NCBI GenBank assembly: GCA_041392765.1
Contig: JAWKLL010000001.1
Location: forward strand, 62,001 to 126,000
DNA: 64,000 nucleotides
Origin: Lewinella sp041392765
GTDB taxonomy: Bacteria; Bacteroidota; Bacteroidia; Chitinophagales; Saprospiraceae
Reading direction: 5' to 3'
Within the stretch, counting starts at the first letter, position 1; every line of letters starts with the position of its first letter. The position numbers and the translations under genes were made by a program. Positions 54,472 through 64,000 of this stretch are shown piece after piece. The notes beneath the pieces were generated by a model. It was not told the origin of the DNA. It saw nothing but the letters and a program-made list of their open reading frames with translations, and did not search any database.

Positions 54472-55925
54472 ATGATAAATTTTCCTGCCATAGTAAGGGT
54501 GTTGGGGGTGTTGCTACTCATCATTGGCTTGCTGATGTGGACGGGGTTGCCGGTGTCCTACCTTTTTGATTCGGGGGATATGGGTGCCATCGGTTGGTCG
54601 GGCTTGGTATGCGTGGGCATCGGCGGCTTTTTCTGGTGGGCTACGCCCCGCGACGACCGAGCCGTGCGCAAACGCGAAGGCTACCTGATTGTGGCGTTGG
54701 GGTGGTTGGTGATGACGACCTTCGGTATGCTGCCGTATTTGTTGAGTGGAGTAATACCCCATGTAGCGGATGCTTTTTTTGAGACGGTTTCGGGGATGAC
54801 GACCACGGGGGCCTCTGTGCTGACGGATATTGAAGCCGCTCCGGAGGGCATCCTGTACTGGCGCAGCCTGACGCAATGGATAGGCGGCATGGGTATCATT
54901 GTGCTAACGGTGGCTATCTTTCCTTTGCTGGGCATTGGGGGCGTGGAGTTGTTCGTAGCCGAGGCGCCCGGCCCTACGAGTGATAAGCTGCACCCGCGCA
55001 TCAGCGAAACCGCCAAGCGGTTGTGGCTCATTTATGTAGGGCTTACAGGGGTGTTGTGTTTGTTGCTGTTTGCAGAAGGTATGACTTTTTACGATGCCGT
55101 GAATCACGCCCTGACGACGATGGCAACGGGTGGTTTTTCGACCAAAAATGCGAGTATGGCGGCTTTTTCGCCTGCTATTCAATACACGACGGCGGTATTC
55201 ATGTTTTTGGCGGGTACCAACTTCACGGTTACTTATTTTGCTTTGAAAGGCAGATTCAGCAGGGTGTGGGCCAGCGATGAGTTCAAGGCGTATGTTTTTA
55301 TGATTGTGTTGTTCACCGTGGCGGTGACGCTGAGCATACATGCGGCGGTGGACATTTCGTGGGAGCAGGCTTTCCGCGATGGTATGTTTCAGGTGTTATC
55401 CTTGATTACGACGACGGGTTTTGTTTCCGCCGACTATACCGCTTGGTCGGGCGGGCTGACGTTGTTCTTTTTCATTTTGCTGTTTGTGGGAGCATCGGCC
55501 GGTAGTACGAGTGGCGGTATCAAGGTGATACGGCATTTGGTGTTCTTTAAGAATTCCTTTTTAGAGTTTAAACGCATCCTCCACCCGCGTGCGATCGTGC
55601 CGCTTCGGCTGAATGGAGAGGTGGTGAAAGGACGTATCATTACCCATATCATCATTTTTTTGTTGCTGTACATGATGATTTTCTTATTGGGTTCTTTGGT
55701 GCTGGCGTGGATGGGGATGGACTTTATGACGGCGATTGGAGCGGTGGCGACTTCGTTGGGCAACGTGGAGTTAAGGGCATCGGCAAAGTGGAGGCCCATG
55801 TAGATAATTTTGCGTGGTTGCCCAGTGAAACTAAGGTGTTCCTCAGCTTCCTCATGCTGCTGGGGCGTTTGGAATTATTTACCATTTTGGTGCTCTTCAC
55901 GCCCTACTTCTGGAAAGCAAACTAA
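54472..55925 (+). CDS. trkH: TrkH-family potassium uptake protein (one frameshift)
   Basis: About 484 residues after repair. Selectivity-filter repeats are visible: FFETVSGMTTTGASVL, ALTTMATGGFSTKNAS, VLSLITTTGFVSADY, then GASAGSTSGGIKVIRHLVFF, and the last one near AIGAVATSLGNVG. At about 55763 one G is missing (GTGGAGTT for GTGGGAGTT); the displaced frame reads GIGKVEAHVDNFAWLPSETK and ends RLELFTILVLFTPYFWKAN with a stop at 55923-55925. Known role: K+ channel subunit, normally gated by a TrkA/KtrA-type protein, which is not seen here. Confidence 0.93.
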
Positions 55926-55933
55926 TCATTGTC

Positions 55934-57028
55934 ATGCAAACCATCTGGCTTGACCCCAAGGACGCTGCTACCGTGTGGATTATTGACCAACGCGCCTTGC
56001 CACACGAGGTGGTGCATACACCGCTGCGTACACCCGAGGATGCGGCCACGGCCATTCGGGATATGTTGGTGCGAGGTGCGCCGCTGATTGGTGCTACTGC
56101 TTCCTGGGGCGTTTATTTAGCTATGCGCCACTGTGATGGTTCTTTGCCGTTGGCTGCTTATTGGGACTCAATCTATCCGCTGCTCTATCACACCCGGCCT
56201 ACGGCGGTGGACTTGGGGTATGCCTTAGACCGCCAATACCGCGCATTAGCGACAGCTTCACCTGCCGAATGGGTGGCTACTGCCCAAAAGGAAGCGGAAG
56301 CCTTCGCGGCAGAAAGTGCGGAACAATGTTACCAAATAGGCGTTCACGGCTTGCCGTTGATTGAAGCGATTGCTGCCCAAAAAAAGCAGGGGGAGGCCGT
56401 GAATATCCTCACGCATTGCAATGCGGGCAAGCTGGCCTGTATCGACTATGGCACCGCCACAGCTCCCGTTTATTTGGCACACGAAAAAGGCATACCCGTA
56501 CATGTGTGGGTGGATGAGACCCGCCCCCGCAACCAAGGTGCCAAGCTCACGGCCTTTGAATTGGCGCAAGCCGGCATTCCGCACACCGTCATTGTCGATA
56601 ACCTTGGCGGCCACCTTATGCAACACGGCATGGTGGACATCGTTTTCGTCGGTACCGACCGCACCACCCGACAGGGCGATGTGGCCAATAAAATCGGCAC
56701 CTACCTCAAAGCATTGGCGGCTTTTGATAACCAAATACCCTTTTATGTGGGGTTGCCCACCAGCACCATCGATTGGGAAATACGCGACGGTTTGACTGAA
56801 ATACCCATAGAAACCAGAAATGCTACCGAAGTAACAACGATGGATGGATGGGATGGCATCACCGTAGCCACTGTGCGCATCACGCCTACCGACAGCCCGG
56901 CTGCCAACTATGGTTTTGATGTGACACCCGCCCGCTTGGTGACGGGGCTTATTACAGAACGCGGTGTTTGTACCGCCTCGGAAGAAGGGTTGCTGAGCCT
57001 TTTTCCTGAACGAAAAGCGCAGCAGTGA
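55934..57028 (+). CDS. mtnA: S-methyl-5-thioribose-1-phosphate isomerase
   Basis: 364 residues, intact. Family signatures: RGAPLIGATASWGVYLAM, ILTHCNAGKLACIDYGTA with the catalytic Cys, VWVDETRPRNQGAKLTAFEL, and FVGTDRTTRQGDVANKIGTY with the catalytic Asp, then TSTIDWEIRDGLTEIPIE. Methionine salvage: converts 5-methylthioribose-1-phosphate to the ribulose form. Other salvage genes are not adjacent. It lies 8 bp after trkH. Confidence 0.95.
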   Translation: MQTIWLDPKDAATVWIIDQRALPHEVVHTPLRTPEDAATAIRDMLVRGAPLIGATASWGVYLAMRHCDGSLPLAAYWDSIYPLLYHTRPTAVDLGYALDRQYRALATASPAEWVATAQKEAEAFAAESAEQCYQIGVHGLPLIEAIAAQKKQGEAVNILTHCNAGKLACIDYGTATAPVYLAHEKGIPVHVWVDETRPRNQGAKLTAFELAQAGIPHTVIVDNLGGHLMQHGMVDIVFVGTDRTTRQGDVANKIGTYLKALAAFDNQIPFYVGLPTSTIDWEIRDGLTEIPIETRNATEVTTMDGWDGITVATVRITPTDSPAANYGFDVTPARLVTGLITERGVCTASEEGLLSLFPERKAQQ

Positions 57029-57136
57029 CAATAATCATAACAAAAGTGCCGCATTATACCGATATTGCCCGTCCGAAACACAGTTATGCAACCATTGTTG
57101 TGAAACGGCGTTAGTTATAAAAAGTACAACCCAAAA

Positions 57137-57447
57137 ATGGAAACAAATAGCAGTTTAATCAACAATGAGGAGGCAGAAAAGCTGGAACGTATCGCTTTTA
57201 TCCTCAAAGTAGTGGCGCATCCGCTGCGGTTGGGTATTGTACATATCTTAGAACAATACCCCGAAATGTCGGTGTCCGATATTTGTACGGCTTTGGGAGC
57301 GAGCAATCCTTGACTTCACACCATTTGCAAAACATGAAATTATCTGGTATTCTTTCTTCTCGTCGGGATGGTCGCAGCGTTATGTACGCCCTGAAAGAAC
57401 GGGATGTGAGCCTCATCATCGAGTGCCATGGAGAATTGCCAATGTAA
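57137..57447 (+). CDS. ArsR/SmtB-family regulator (frameshifted)
   Basis: About 105 residues after repair. First frame (ATG 57137): EKLERIAFILKVVAHPLRLG and IVHILEQYPEMSVSDICTAL; one missing G near 57297 restores SEQSLTSHHLQNMKLSGILS and SRRDGRSVMYALKERDVSLI, the winged helix and wing of ArsR proteins. The tail may be IIECMENCQCN if one C near 57427 is removed; that Cys-rich tail would suit metal sensing. Targets unknown. Confidence 0.8.
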
Positions 57448-57459
57448 TATGTAGCGTTC

Positions 57460-58752
57460 ATGCGTGCCTGCCTTTATGCACCCCGTATTACTGCCCGCCT
57501 GCGATATGCGGCGCGCACCTTTTAGAAACCCTGCTGGGGCTATCCGTAACCTATACCGAACAAGCAGCTGTATGCCGCTCCTTCGATGGTTTGCGGTTGA
57601 TATACCTTGCGGAACCATCCGATATAGTCGGCGTGCCTTTGTGTCCGCATCCTTTTTTATCGGAAACGGGTATTACGGAAGTATCCACGGGTACTTTTTT
57701 CAGGGGGGCATCCCGCCATTTTTGGGGTAGCACCGGGCTTTGCGTTGCCGTTCGACCCCTTCGCGGCCACTTTTTTTCTACTTTCGCGGTATGAGGAGTA
57801 TCTGCCCCACGACGGAGATATGTATGAGCGGTTTCCTGCTGCACTCAGTTGGGCGCACCGCAGCGGCTGTTTGCATTACCCCATTGTTTGGGAATGGGCC
57901 AAGCAGCTAGGGGCGGTCATTCAAGCATATTACCCCGCATGGCAATACACTCCGCCGGGGTATTCATTTGAGCCGACTTATGACGTGGATATTCCTTGGG
58001 CATTTCGGCACCGAGGATTGCGGGGTTGGTTGGGTTTTGGCAAAGACTTGTTCACGGGCAACCGTGCCTTGGTTCGCGCCCGCTTGCGCACCTGGATGGG
58101 ACACCAGGAAGACCCGTTCTATACCTTTGCCTACCTCCGGGAACTCCATGAAAAGCAGGGGGTGAAACCGCGCATTTTTTGGCTCTTAGCCGATACGTCG
58201 GCCCAAGACATCAACCCTTCCTGGCGGACACCAGCCTTGCAGCAACTGATTCGGGATACGGCGACCTGGAGCGATACGGGTATCCATCCCGGTTTTCATG
58301 CTTGGTTGACAGCTACGCCTATTCGGGAACATAAGCAACGGTTGGAGCACATTCTTCAGCAAAGCATCACCCACAGCCGCCAGCATTTCCTGCGGTTACG
58401 GCTACCTGATACCTACCGCGCATTGATAGCTGCAGGCATCCGCCACGACCATACGATGGGGTTTGCCGATGCCATCGGCTTCCGAGCAGGTACTACGATG
58501 CCTTTCCTGTGGTATGACCTTGACAAAGAAGAAACAACCGAACTGACGGTTCACCCTTTCGCTGCTATGGAGGTGAGTTTGCGGCAGTATAGGCAATGCA
58601 CCCCAGCGCAGGCAGGCGAATACCTTATGGCACTCAAGCAATACTGCCAAACCAACGGTCTGCCGTGGGCCACCCTTTGGCACAACAGCAGTTTTTCTGA
58701 TGCCCACGGCTGGGCAGGCTGGCAGGAGGTTTATGAAGCTTTGTTTTCGTAA
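57460..58752 (+). CDS. Polysaccharide-deacetylase-like protein (three frameshifts at the 5' end)
   Basis: About 430 residues after repair. Start MRACLYAPRITARLRYAART (ATG 57460), break ~57523, LLGLSVTYTEQAA and IYLAEPSDIVGVPLCPHPFL, break ~57695, FFQGGIPP, break ~57722 (one missing T in a T run), then the long frame FDPFAATFFLLSRYEEYLPH. The C-terminal ~300 residues have the motif YSFEPTYDVDIPWAFRHRGL (Asp of the deacetylase NodB-type fold) and SDTGIHPGFHAWL (His motif). Substrate unknown; in Bacteroidota this family is seen with cell-envelope sugar genes. Confidence 0.8.
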
Positions 58753-58842
58753 GGGGCGGATAAAAATACATTCCCCCAATTTGCTATCGCAGCAAAAGAT
58801 AGCATGCCCCCGCTTCTCCCACCCATCATTCACACCGACCTA

Positions 58843-60797
58843 TCAATCGAGCATTTTCCAACTCACCCCCCAGCGGATAGCAGCGGCGGGCCAGGGGTAC
58901 AGGGATGAAAGGAACAGCCGTTCATCGGGCTGGAAAAGGGTGGTCAGGTTTTCGCCTTTGATGAAAGCCCTGAACGTGGATACTTTCATGCTGAAATACA
59001 CGTCCACATTGGGGAAGAAGGTTACCTCTTGTTCATCTTGTAGCTGGAATTGGCCTACAACGGGATTGTAGTAATCCGCCTTAAATGCCGTCGTGTAGCG
59101 CACATCGGCCCCTAATTGCGCCAGCAATACCCCAAACCAGCGCCCTTCATAAACAAGGCTGTGCTTGGCAAAAAGCGCGGGCAGCCGCAGTACTTCCCCT
59201 TCCGTTTGCTGGAGTACCGCCCGATTGGCTAAGGTGAATTTCCCAAACCGAAAATCCTTCTGTGCGCTAAGCTGCCAAACTCCTATGGGGGTGCCGCGTT
59301 GGATAGGTAGCCCTTCTGCACCAAAATAGATGTAATTGTTCAACAGATGGTAGCGACCCGTAGCGGAGAACCCCCGCTTAGGCAAGGCGTAGGTGGCGGA
59401 TAAGCTATTTTCTACCGTTTTGCTAAAGTTCGTCTGATAAAGCGTTTGCTGGAAGAGCGTCAGGTTGTTTTGCACCCAGGTAGGGCTGTACAACTGGTTG
59501 CGCATAGCGATAGAAAAGGTGCCTGCTTTTCGCAAATCGACCTCCAACAGACCTTTTATCCTGAAATCGCCGGCCTGGTCTAAAAGGCATAGCAAACCAT
59601 CGGCTTGCAGGCGCATACGTTCCCCCAAGCGCAGCCCTACCTTGCCCGTTAGCATCAGGTTATTCACGATGGCTGAGGTAGGTTCCATATACAGGCGGTT
59701 ATGGCGGTGGGTGATGCCTGCTTCTAAAAAATCCCGCTGACGGCGCTCGCCTTGGAAATTGCCGGAAGCCAGTTTAAACGTACTCAACCGGAAGCTGTTT
59801 TCCACCGATTCGTGGGTAGCAAAATAGCGCACCCCCCGGTCGTCGGTTAACAAGGCAGGAAAACGATTGAAAAAATTTGTGTCCCTAATGGCGAATGCGT
59901 CGTAATACTTGTAGCTGTTTTGGTCGTAATCAATCTGGTGCGACAAGGTGAAGGCTCTTCCTACCCGCCCTGTTGAATCCACGCGCCCGCCGAATCGGTA
60001 GTAGTGTGTGTACATCAGTTCGCGAAAAGCGTAGCGGGTACGTCCATCTGCCAAAAGCACCTCGGCGGTGGCGGGGGAAGAGAACTCCCCACCCGTTTCG
60101 GGCAACGTCAGCAGCACCATTGTCTTCGCTATTGTTGGTGTTGGCACTGTAGCTGAGGAACGCGCATCGTAGTTGCCTTTGAGGCTGTGAAACCATGCTA
60201 TACCGGTAGCCAACGCCCTTGACTGATTGCGCTGGTTGGGGTACTGCGGCTTGCGCTTCTTGGGTGATGGCTTTGTAGTTGATGACGTAATTCAGGCCGT
60301 TGGCAAAATTGCGGCTGAAATCTGCTTGGATGATGTTGTCGCGTTGTTCGGCACCTTGCATAAACCACAGGTGGGTGTAGGGGCGCTGCAATCGATAGAA
60401 GAGCAGACGCGCCGTTGTTGTGACAAGTCGTATTGATGCCAACCCATCGAAACCGCCCCTGTCGCGACCTGCATAGACCAATGGCTGGTGAGCAGACCCC
60501 GTAATACCGAGGTTGGCATAATCATCGGGCAATTGGCGCGTGGGGTCGTATTGGTGAAATCGGCTTCAACAGCGTATCACTGAACGCCGTTTCTTCATTG
60601 GGGTTATCCACATGGAATAAGAAAATCCCGAAAGTATCGATTGTTATTTCTCGCTGGGAGGGGTTGCTAGCCGCCGTGCCTCCGCTGGGAGGTATTCCCT
60701 CCGCTACCGGTTACGGAGGTAGGGGGGCGTGCCAGCACAGGCATTATGCTTCCACTTACCAACCCAAGGACACCCACCTGTATAGCAATAACTTCAT
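58843..60797 (-). CDS. Porin_10-type outer-membrane protein (several 5' frameshifts)
   Basis: About 650 residues after repair. Start ATG 60797 gives a signal peptide in pieces (MKLLLYRWVSLG / LVSGSIMPVLA). Conserved N-terminal parts lie in changing frames: EITIDTFGIFLFHVDNPNEE, ETAFSDTLL, then LGITGSAHQPLVYAG, FMQGAEQRDNIIQADFSRNF, NYVINYKAI, WFHSLKGNYDAR, SYSANTNNSEDN. From ~60090 to the stop (58843) the frame is intact with regular barrel strands and ends RWGVSWKML. These features match the putative porin family. At least five lesions lie between 60130 and 60760. Confidence 0.75.
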
Positions 60798-60840
60798 CGG
60801 CAAAATACGCTGTAGTAACGAAGGGGCAAAGATAAGCATA

Positions 60841-61339
60841 TAACGTTCCGAAAGAGCGTGGCGTGAGCAAAAACGGGTGAAAGTTGCAAAAAACAGATAG
60901 CTTAAATTTTTTAGGAACACACTTTAGCGGAGGGTATATAAGAGATATTTTGTGTGAGGGAGTACCCCTTCGCCCTCCTAACGTCGGGCTGGGAAGTAGG
61001 GTGCTACGTACGTCCCTCCACTGCGTTTCGGGCTTCTCCGCCCCTTGTCCATGCTCCTGCTCGTCGCTGTGCTCATGCCTGCGGCATTCGCAGCGGGGGG
61101 CATTGGTAGGGAGACCGTTGCAAAGTATGTGACTGCTTGGGGAACTCAAATAATTCTTAATCCAATAAATTGGATTTGACATACTTTATACAATACTCCC
61201 TTTATTAATATAATACCATTTCATATCTCATTTTAAAAAGCAAATCGGCAAGATTCCTGTCATTTTTCACTAAAACAGCATTATTTATCCTTTGGTCAAG
61301 TAGAAGTGTTAAGTAGTCTGATAACTTATTGAAAATCTT
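60841..61339. other. Gene-free stretch
   Basis: GC-rich at 60950-61110 (CCCTTCGCCCTCCTAACGTC, TGCCTGCGGCATTCGCAGC with a small hairpin), then abruptly AT-rich. No supported gene. The change of composition marks the edge of the right-hand accessory region. Confidence 0.4.
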
Positions 61340-62525
61340 CATAATATAATGATAAGGCGATAGAAACCGTGCAAACAATTTCATTCTTGAAATCTTTTAT
61401 TGTTTGTTCGGATATACCTTCAGAAGATAATTTCTTATCCTTTTCTACCTCCTCCATTATGTAGGTAAGCCTCCGAGTCCAATTGACTTTAGTGTTTTAG
61501 ATTGTCTAAAAGAACTTTTTAATTAAATCGGCTGAATCACAAGCAGAAGAAACAAGTGTTGTTCTTTAAAAATACTCATTTCATTCAATTTGATAAATGC
61601 TTTTGGGAAATGATTCAATGCATTCACCTCCATATAATTGATTAGATTGTCCGTGTCCCAAAAGAATTCGTGAATTTCTTTCAAGATTAGAAATTATATA
61701 GAATGTTTTTGAATATGAATCATCATTAGGATGAATTTCATAAACATTACAATTGAGTGCCGTATTGTTTAAGCTTTGCAATTATCTCAAACAAAAACTG
61801 AGTAGATGTATCTATGGAAATAATTATATGAATCACCTCCTTTGGAAAATTATTAAGTTCAATTAAATGAGCAACGGTTAACTCAACCAAATATTTTTGA
61901 AATTCTATTCCATTAGGTAAGTCTTTATCAATTTCATGAGCAATTTCAGACAGAGTCATGTCTTTAAATTTGGGAAATACACTTTTAAATTTCTCGTCGC
62001 CAAAATTTTTCTAAATATCCGATTATGTGATTTTGAAATAATAGCTTTTTCTGAGGAGCAAGAAGAATTTGAGATATTTCGTCAGGTATTCTCGTCCTAT
62101 CAATAAAATCATCAATTCTAAGTTTAATTAATTTCTTGACTTGTTCTAGTGCTAAATTCTTTAGCTACTTTATCTTGCTCAGCAGAATATAAACGTGTAC
62201 TTTGCACGTCTTAACTTATATTTTTTGAAGTACTTTCATTTTTTTATCCATTTTAGAAGTTCAAAACCATCAATATTTCTATCTTCAAATCATAATCAGA
62301 TGCTACAATGTCAAAATTTTCATTCATATAATTTTCATTTATAAATGCATGAATTTTCCTTTATCGAAATAGCTTCCCACGAGGTCTTTTTGTCATGAAA
62401 TTTTCATTAAGATGCAAAAACGTTTCTTTCAATTCGTAACCTTGCCTCTGTAATTTATTTCTCAAATTACCAATTTGAGCATCTATCTTATTATCGTCTA
62501 TATAAAGTAATCGTTTAACGCTCAT
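61340..62525 (-). pseudogene. Receiver-domain protein with unknown C-terminal part, in many frames
   Basis: Start ATG 62525 reads MSVKRLLYIDDNKIDAQIGN, typical receiver start with the acidic pair, then YELKETFLHLNENFMTKRPR and FDIVASDYDFEDRNIDGFEL with the phosphoacceptor Asp in SDYDF and LLKWIKK. After that, pieces in changing frames include RIDDFIDRTRIPDEISQILL, LLFQNHIIGYLEKFG, TLSEIAHEIDKDLPNGIEF and ALNHFPKAFIKLNEMSIF. The repaired protein would be near 390 residues, a receiver joined to an unrecognised helical domain. Its ATG overlaps the stop of the ATPase gene (ATGA). Lesions occur about every 100-150 bp. Confidence 0.55.
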
Positions 62526-64000
62526 ATTGTATTGATTGTGATTTTAAAAGTCGCTCCAGTCATTACCTTATTATTTCCAAAAAAATCAATATCACAGTTC
62601 ATTTCATTAAGCAAATTTTTAGTGTAAAATAGTCCAATTCCTGAACCACTATAGCCAGATGAATTTACAGGAACATCGTCTAACGGATAGTTCAAATATT
62701 TTTCACCGAGTTCTTAATAAACTTTTTCTGAAAGGCCTCTCCCGTTATCAGAAAAGAAAATTAAAAAGCTGTTTGTCATTTACTTTTTCAAAATCAATTT
62801 GAATTTCATTAGCATCCCATTTTACAGCATTGCTTATTAAGTTATCAAGTATAATCGGCAAATTCAATACACTAAGTTTTTTTGATAAATGCTCACTGTT
62901 GTTTGAAAAAGAAAATTTTAAGTTATCGAAATAGGTGTCTCCATAAAGTGAAAGATATTCTAATATATTTAACAACATCAATATCCTTTTTTCAATGTCA
63001 TCTTTTAAATCAGCTCTCGTTACGAATTCAGCCATTTTTTAAAGACCTTTCAGCACAAATCTTTAAAAACCCAAGTCGTTTTAATGAAAGTCTTGAATAT
63101 TAAAAGATCATTCTCAGTTAGGTCGTCTATTATATTTTCCTAAACCGTCACGAACTTCTACGTTATTGATTTTAATGGTATGAATCAAGCCATCTGCGTC
63201 TGGACTTAGCGTCCTTCGAGTTTGCAAGTAAGTACAAGTTTTTCTTTCTCAATTGATAAGTCCGATTCAACCTTACTGACTTTTTCTTTTAAAGTCGTTG
63301 CTGACTTCTCTGCAGTTTCCTTTTGTTGTTTTAAATCATATAATTGTTTTCGTAGGTCTTCTATTAAAAGTGTTTGTTTTCATTTGTATTTTTATAATCC
63401 TGTAATTCTAATATAGCTTTAGATGTGGCTTCATTAGTTGTATATTTGGAAAACTCCTTGAGTTGTTTCTCCAATTCTTCATTTTCTTGTGCTTTTCTAT
63501 TAAGAATTTTGTTTAATGTGTCAGCATCAATTTTTTTATTACTAAAGTCTTCTATAAGCTGATTGAATTCTCTTTCAAGAAGCTTCTCTTTCTTCTTCTA
63601 TTTTGAAATATAAGATTTTCATTTATATAGAGTTCTATAACCTCAGATGATTTAGCTGCTATTAGGGTGAATTGTTGAATAAACTCTTGCCTTCTTGGTC
63701 ACTTCATCTTCTCTATATTCCAATTCATACTTCTAAAAGTGAACCCGATATTATTTTTGATTCTATCTCTTTTGGTTAATGGATTCCTCTTTATCTTGGG
63801 AATCATAAATAGAACTGTCCCAATTTAATCCTTCGACAACATACCTTTCTAATCTTCTAAGTGTTTTATAAAAAAAGCTATCATTCCTTTCTGATGAAGT
63901 TGAGCTTCTTGAAATTTTCATTGTTAACAATTCCTTCTCTACTTGAAATTATTTGAAAATCATTATTTTCATCAATAATTTCAATATGCCCAATAATGTC
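62522..64000 (-). pseudogene. GHKL-type ATPase / histidine-kinase-like protein, partial and frameshifted
   Basis: Runs off the right edge. The C-terminal ATP-binding domain is clear: N box LDNLISNAVKWDANEIQIDF, G1 box FSDNGRGLSEK, G2 box YSGSGIGLFYTKNLLNEMN, and the end MTGATFKITINTI before TGA 62524-62522. Upstream a long coiled-coil region (63100-63700, Lys/Glu-rich) and, near the edge, HIEIIDENNDFQIISSREGI and YKTLRRLERYVVEGLNWDS, phrases I associate with Hsp90-like ATPase proteins. No certain H box is seen before the N box. So it may be a two-ATPase-domain sensor. Heavily frameshifted; the stop overlaps the receiver start. Confidence 0.55.

Noticed and set aside
1..64000. tRNA, rRNA or tmRNA genes
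   Set aside because: I scanned the gaps for acceptor-stem and CCA-type patterns and rRNA-like stretches and found none I could support; a covariance-model search would be needed to exclude them.

Overview
The window looks like a chromosomal segment of a Bacteroidota bacterium, most likely of the Saprospiria/Saprospiraceae type. The reasons are a BatB/BatC/BatD aerotolerance-type cluster, a secreted PKD protein with a C-terminal type IX secretion sorting domain, PorV-like and Porin_10-like outer-membrane proteins, and several -7 boxes of the Bacteroidota form TAnnTTTG. Coding is moderately GC-rich in core genes and clearly AT-rich in the accessory patches (about 24.4-27.0, 35.9-37.1, 40.8-44.2, 51.0-53.8 and 61.2-64.0 kb).

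Layout. 0-12 kb: the end of a conserved Bacteroidota protein, then a plus-strand batB-batC-batD-like-batD run converging on a minus-strand SpoIIM-DUF4129-DUF4350-MoxR-DUF58 operon; together they form the two arms of a MoxR/von Willebrand A system. 12-18 kb: a CBM48-like esterase, leucyl aminopeptidase and a tandem pair of AAA-like/PD-(D/E)XK (DUF1703-type) genes. 18-21 kb: a TonB-ExbD-ExbD-ExbB energising module. 21-28 kb: a T9SS-exported PKD protein followed by a 5'-truncated rhs gene and displaced rhs C-terminal cassettes, each with a candidate immunity gene. 28-35 kb: a large outer-membrane protein, a thioredoxin-like lipoprotein, a TetR regulator, a minisatellite and tatC. 35-44 kb: accessory island with a DUF4143 ATPase, a decayed acetyltransferase-like/XRE pair, a UPF0175 antitoxin whose partner is gone, a RAYT transposase flanked by REP modules, a PD-(D/E)XK-like protein and a HEPN-motif protein. 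44-50 kb: ABC-F ATPase, CutC, Tat-exported asparaginase-family enzyme, PorV-like protein and an aldo/keto reductase cut short next to a REP copy. 51-54 kb: type II restriction-modification locus (C-protein-like regulator, broken nuclease, intact methyltransferase). 54-61 kb: a TrpF-like protein, TrkH, MtnA, ArsR, a polysaccharide-deacetylase-like protein and Porin_10. 61-64 kb: a decayed two-gene GHKL-ATPase/receiver operon running off the end.

Two things run through the whole window. First, at least fifteen genes are split by single-base indels, many in homopolymers, and the reading frame resumes in a conserved way. This points to uncorrected long-read errors at least as much as to pseudogenes, so I annotate most of these as one gene and state the lesion. 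Second, the intergenic spaces are full of short repeats: a TIR-bounded ~170 bp family (three complete copies, one partial), two other kinds of inverted-repeat element, REP modules matching a resident RAYT transposase, a GTAGCG/GGGCTTGCAGCCC repeat (six copies) and a ~45 bp minisatellite.

The best candidates for unusual biology are the rhs orphan-cassette array with new toxin/immunity candidates, the RAYT-REP set with a REP copy sitting at a gene truncation, the TIR element family, and the coupled ATPase/receiver operon at the right end.
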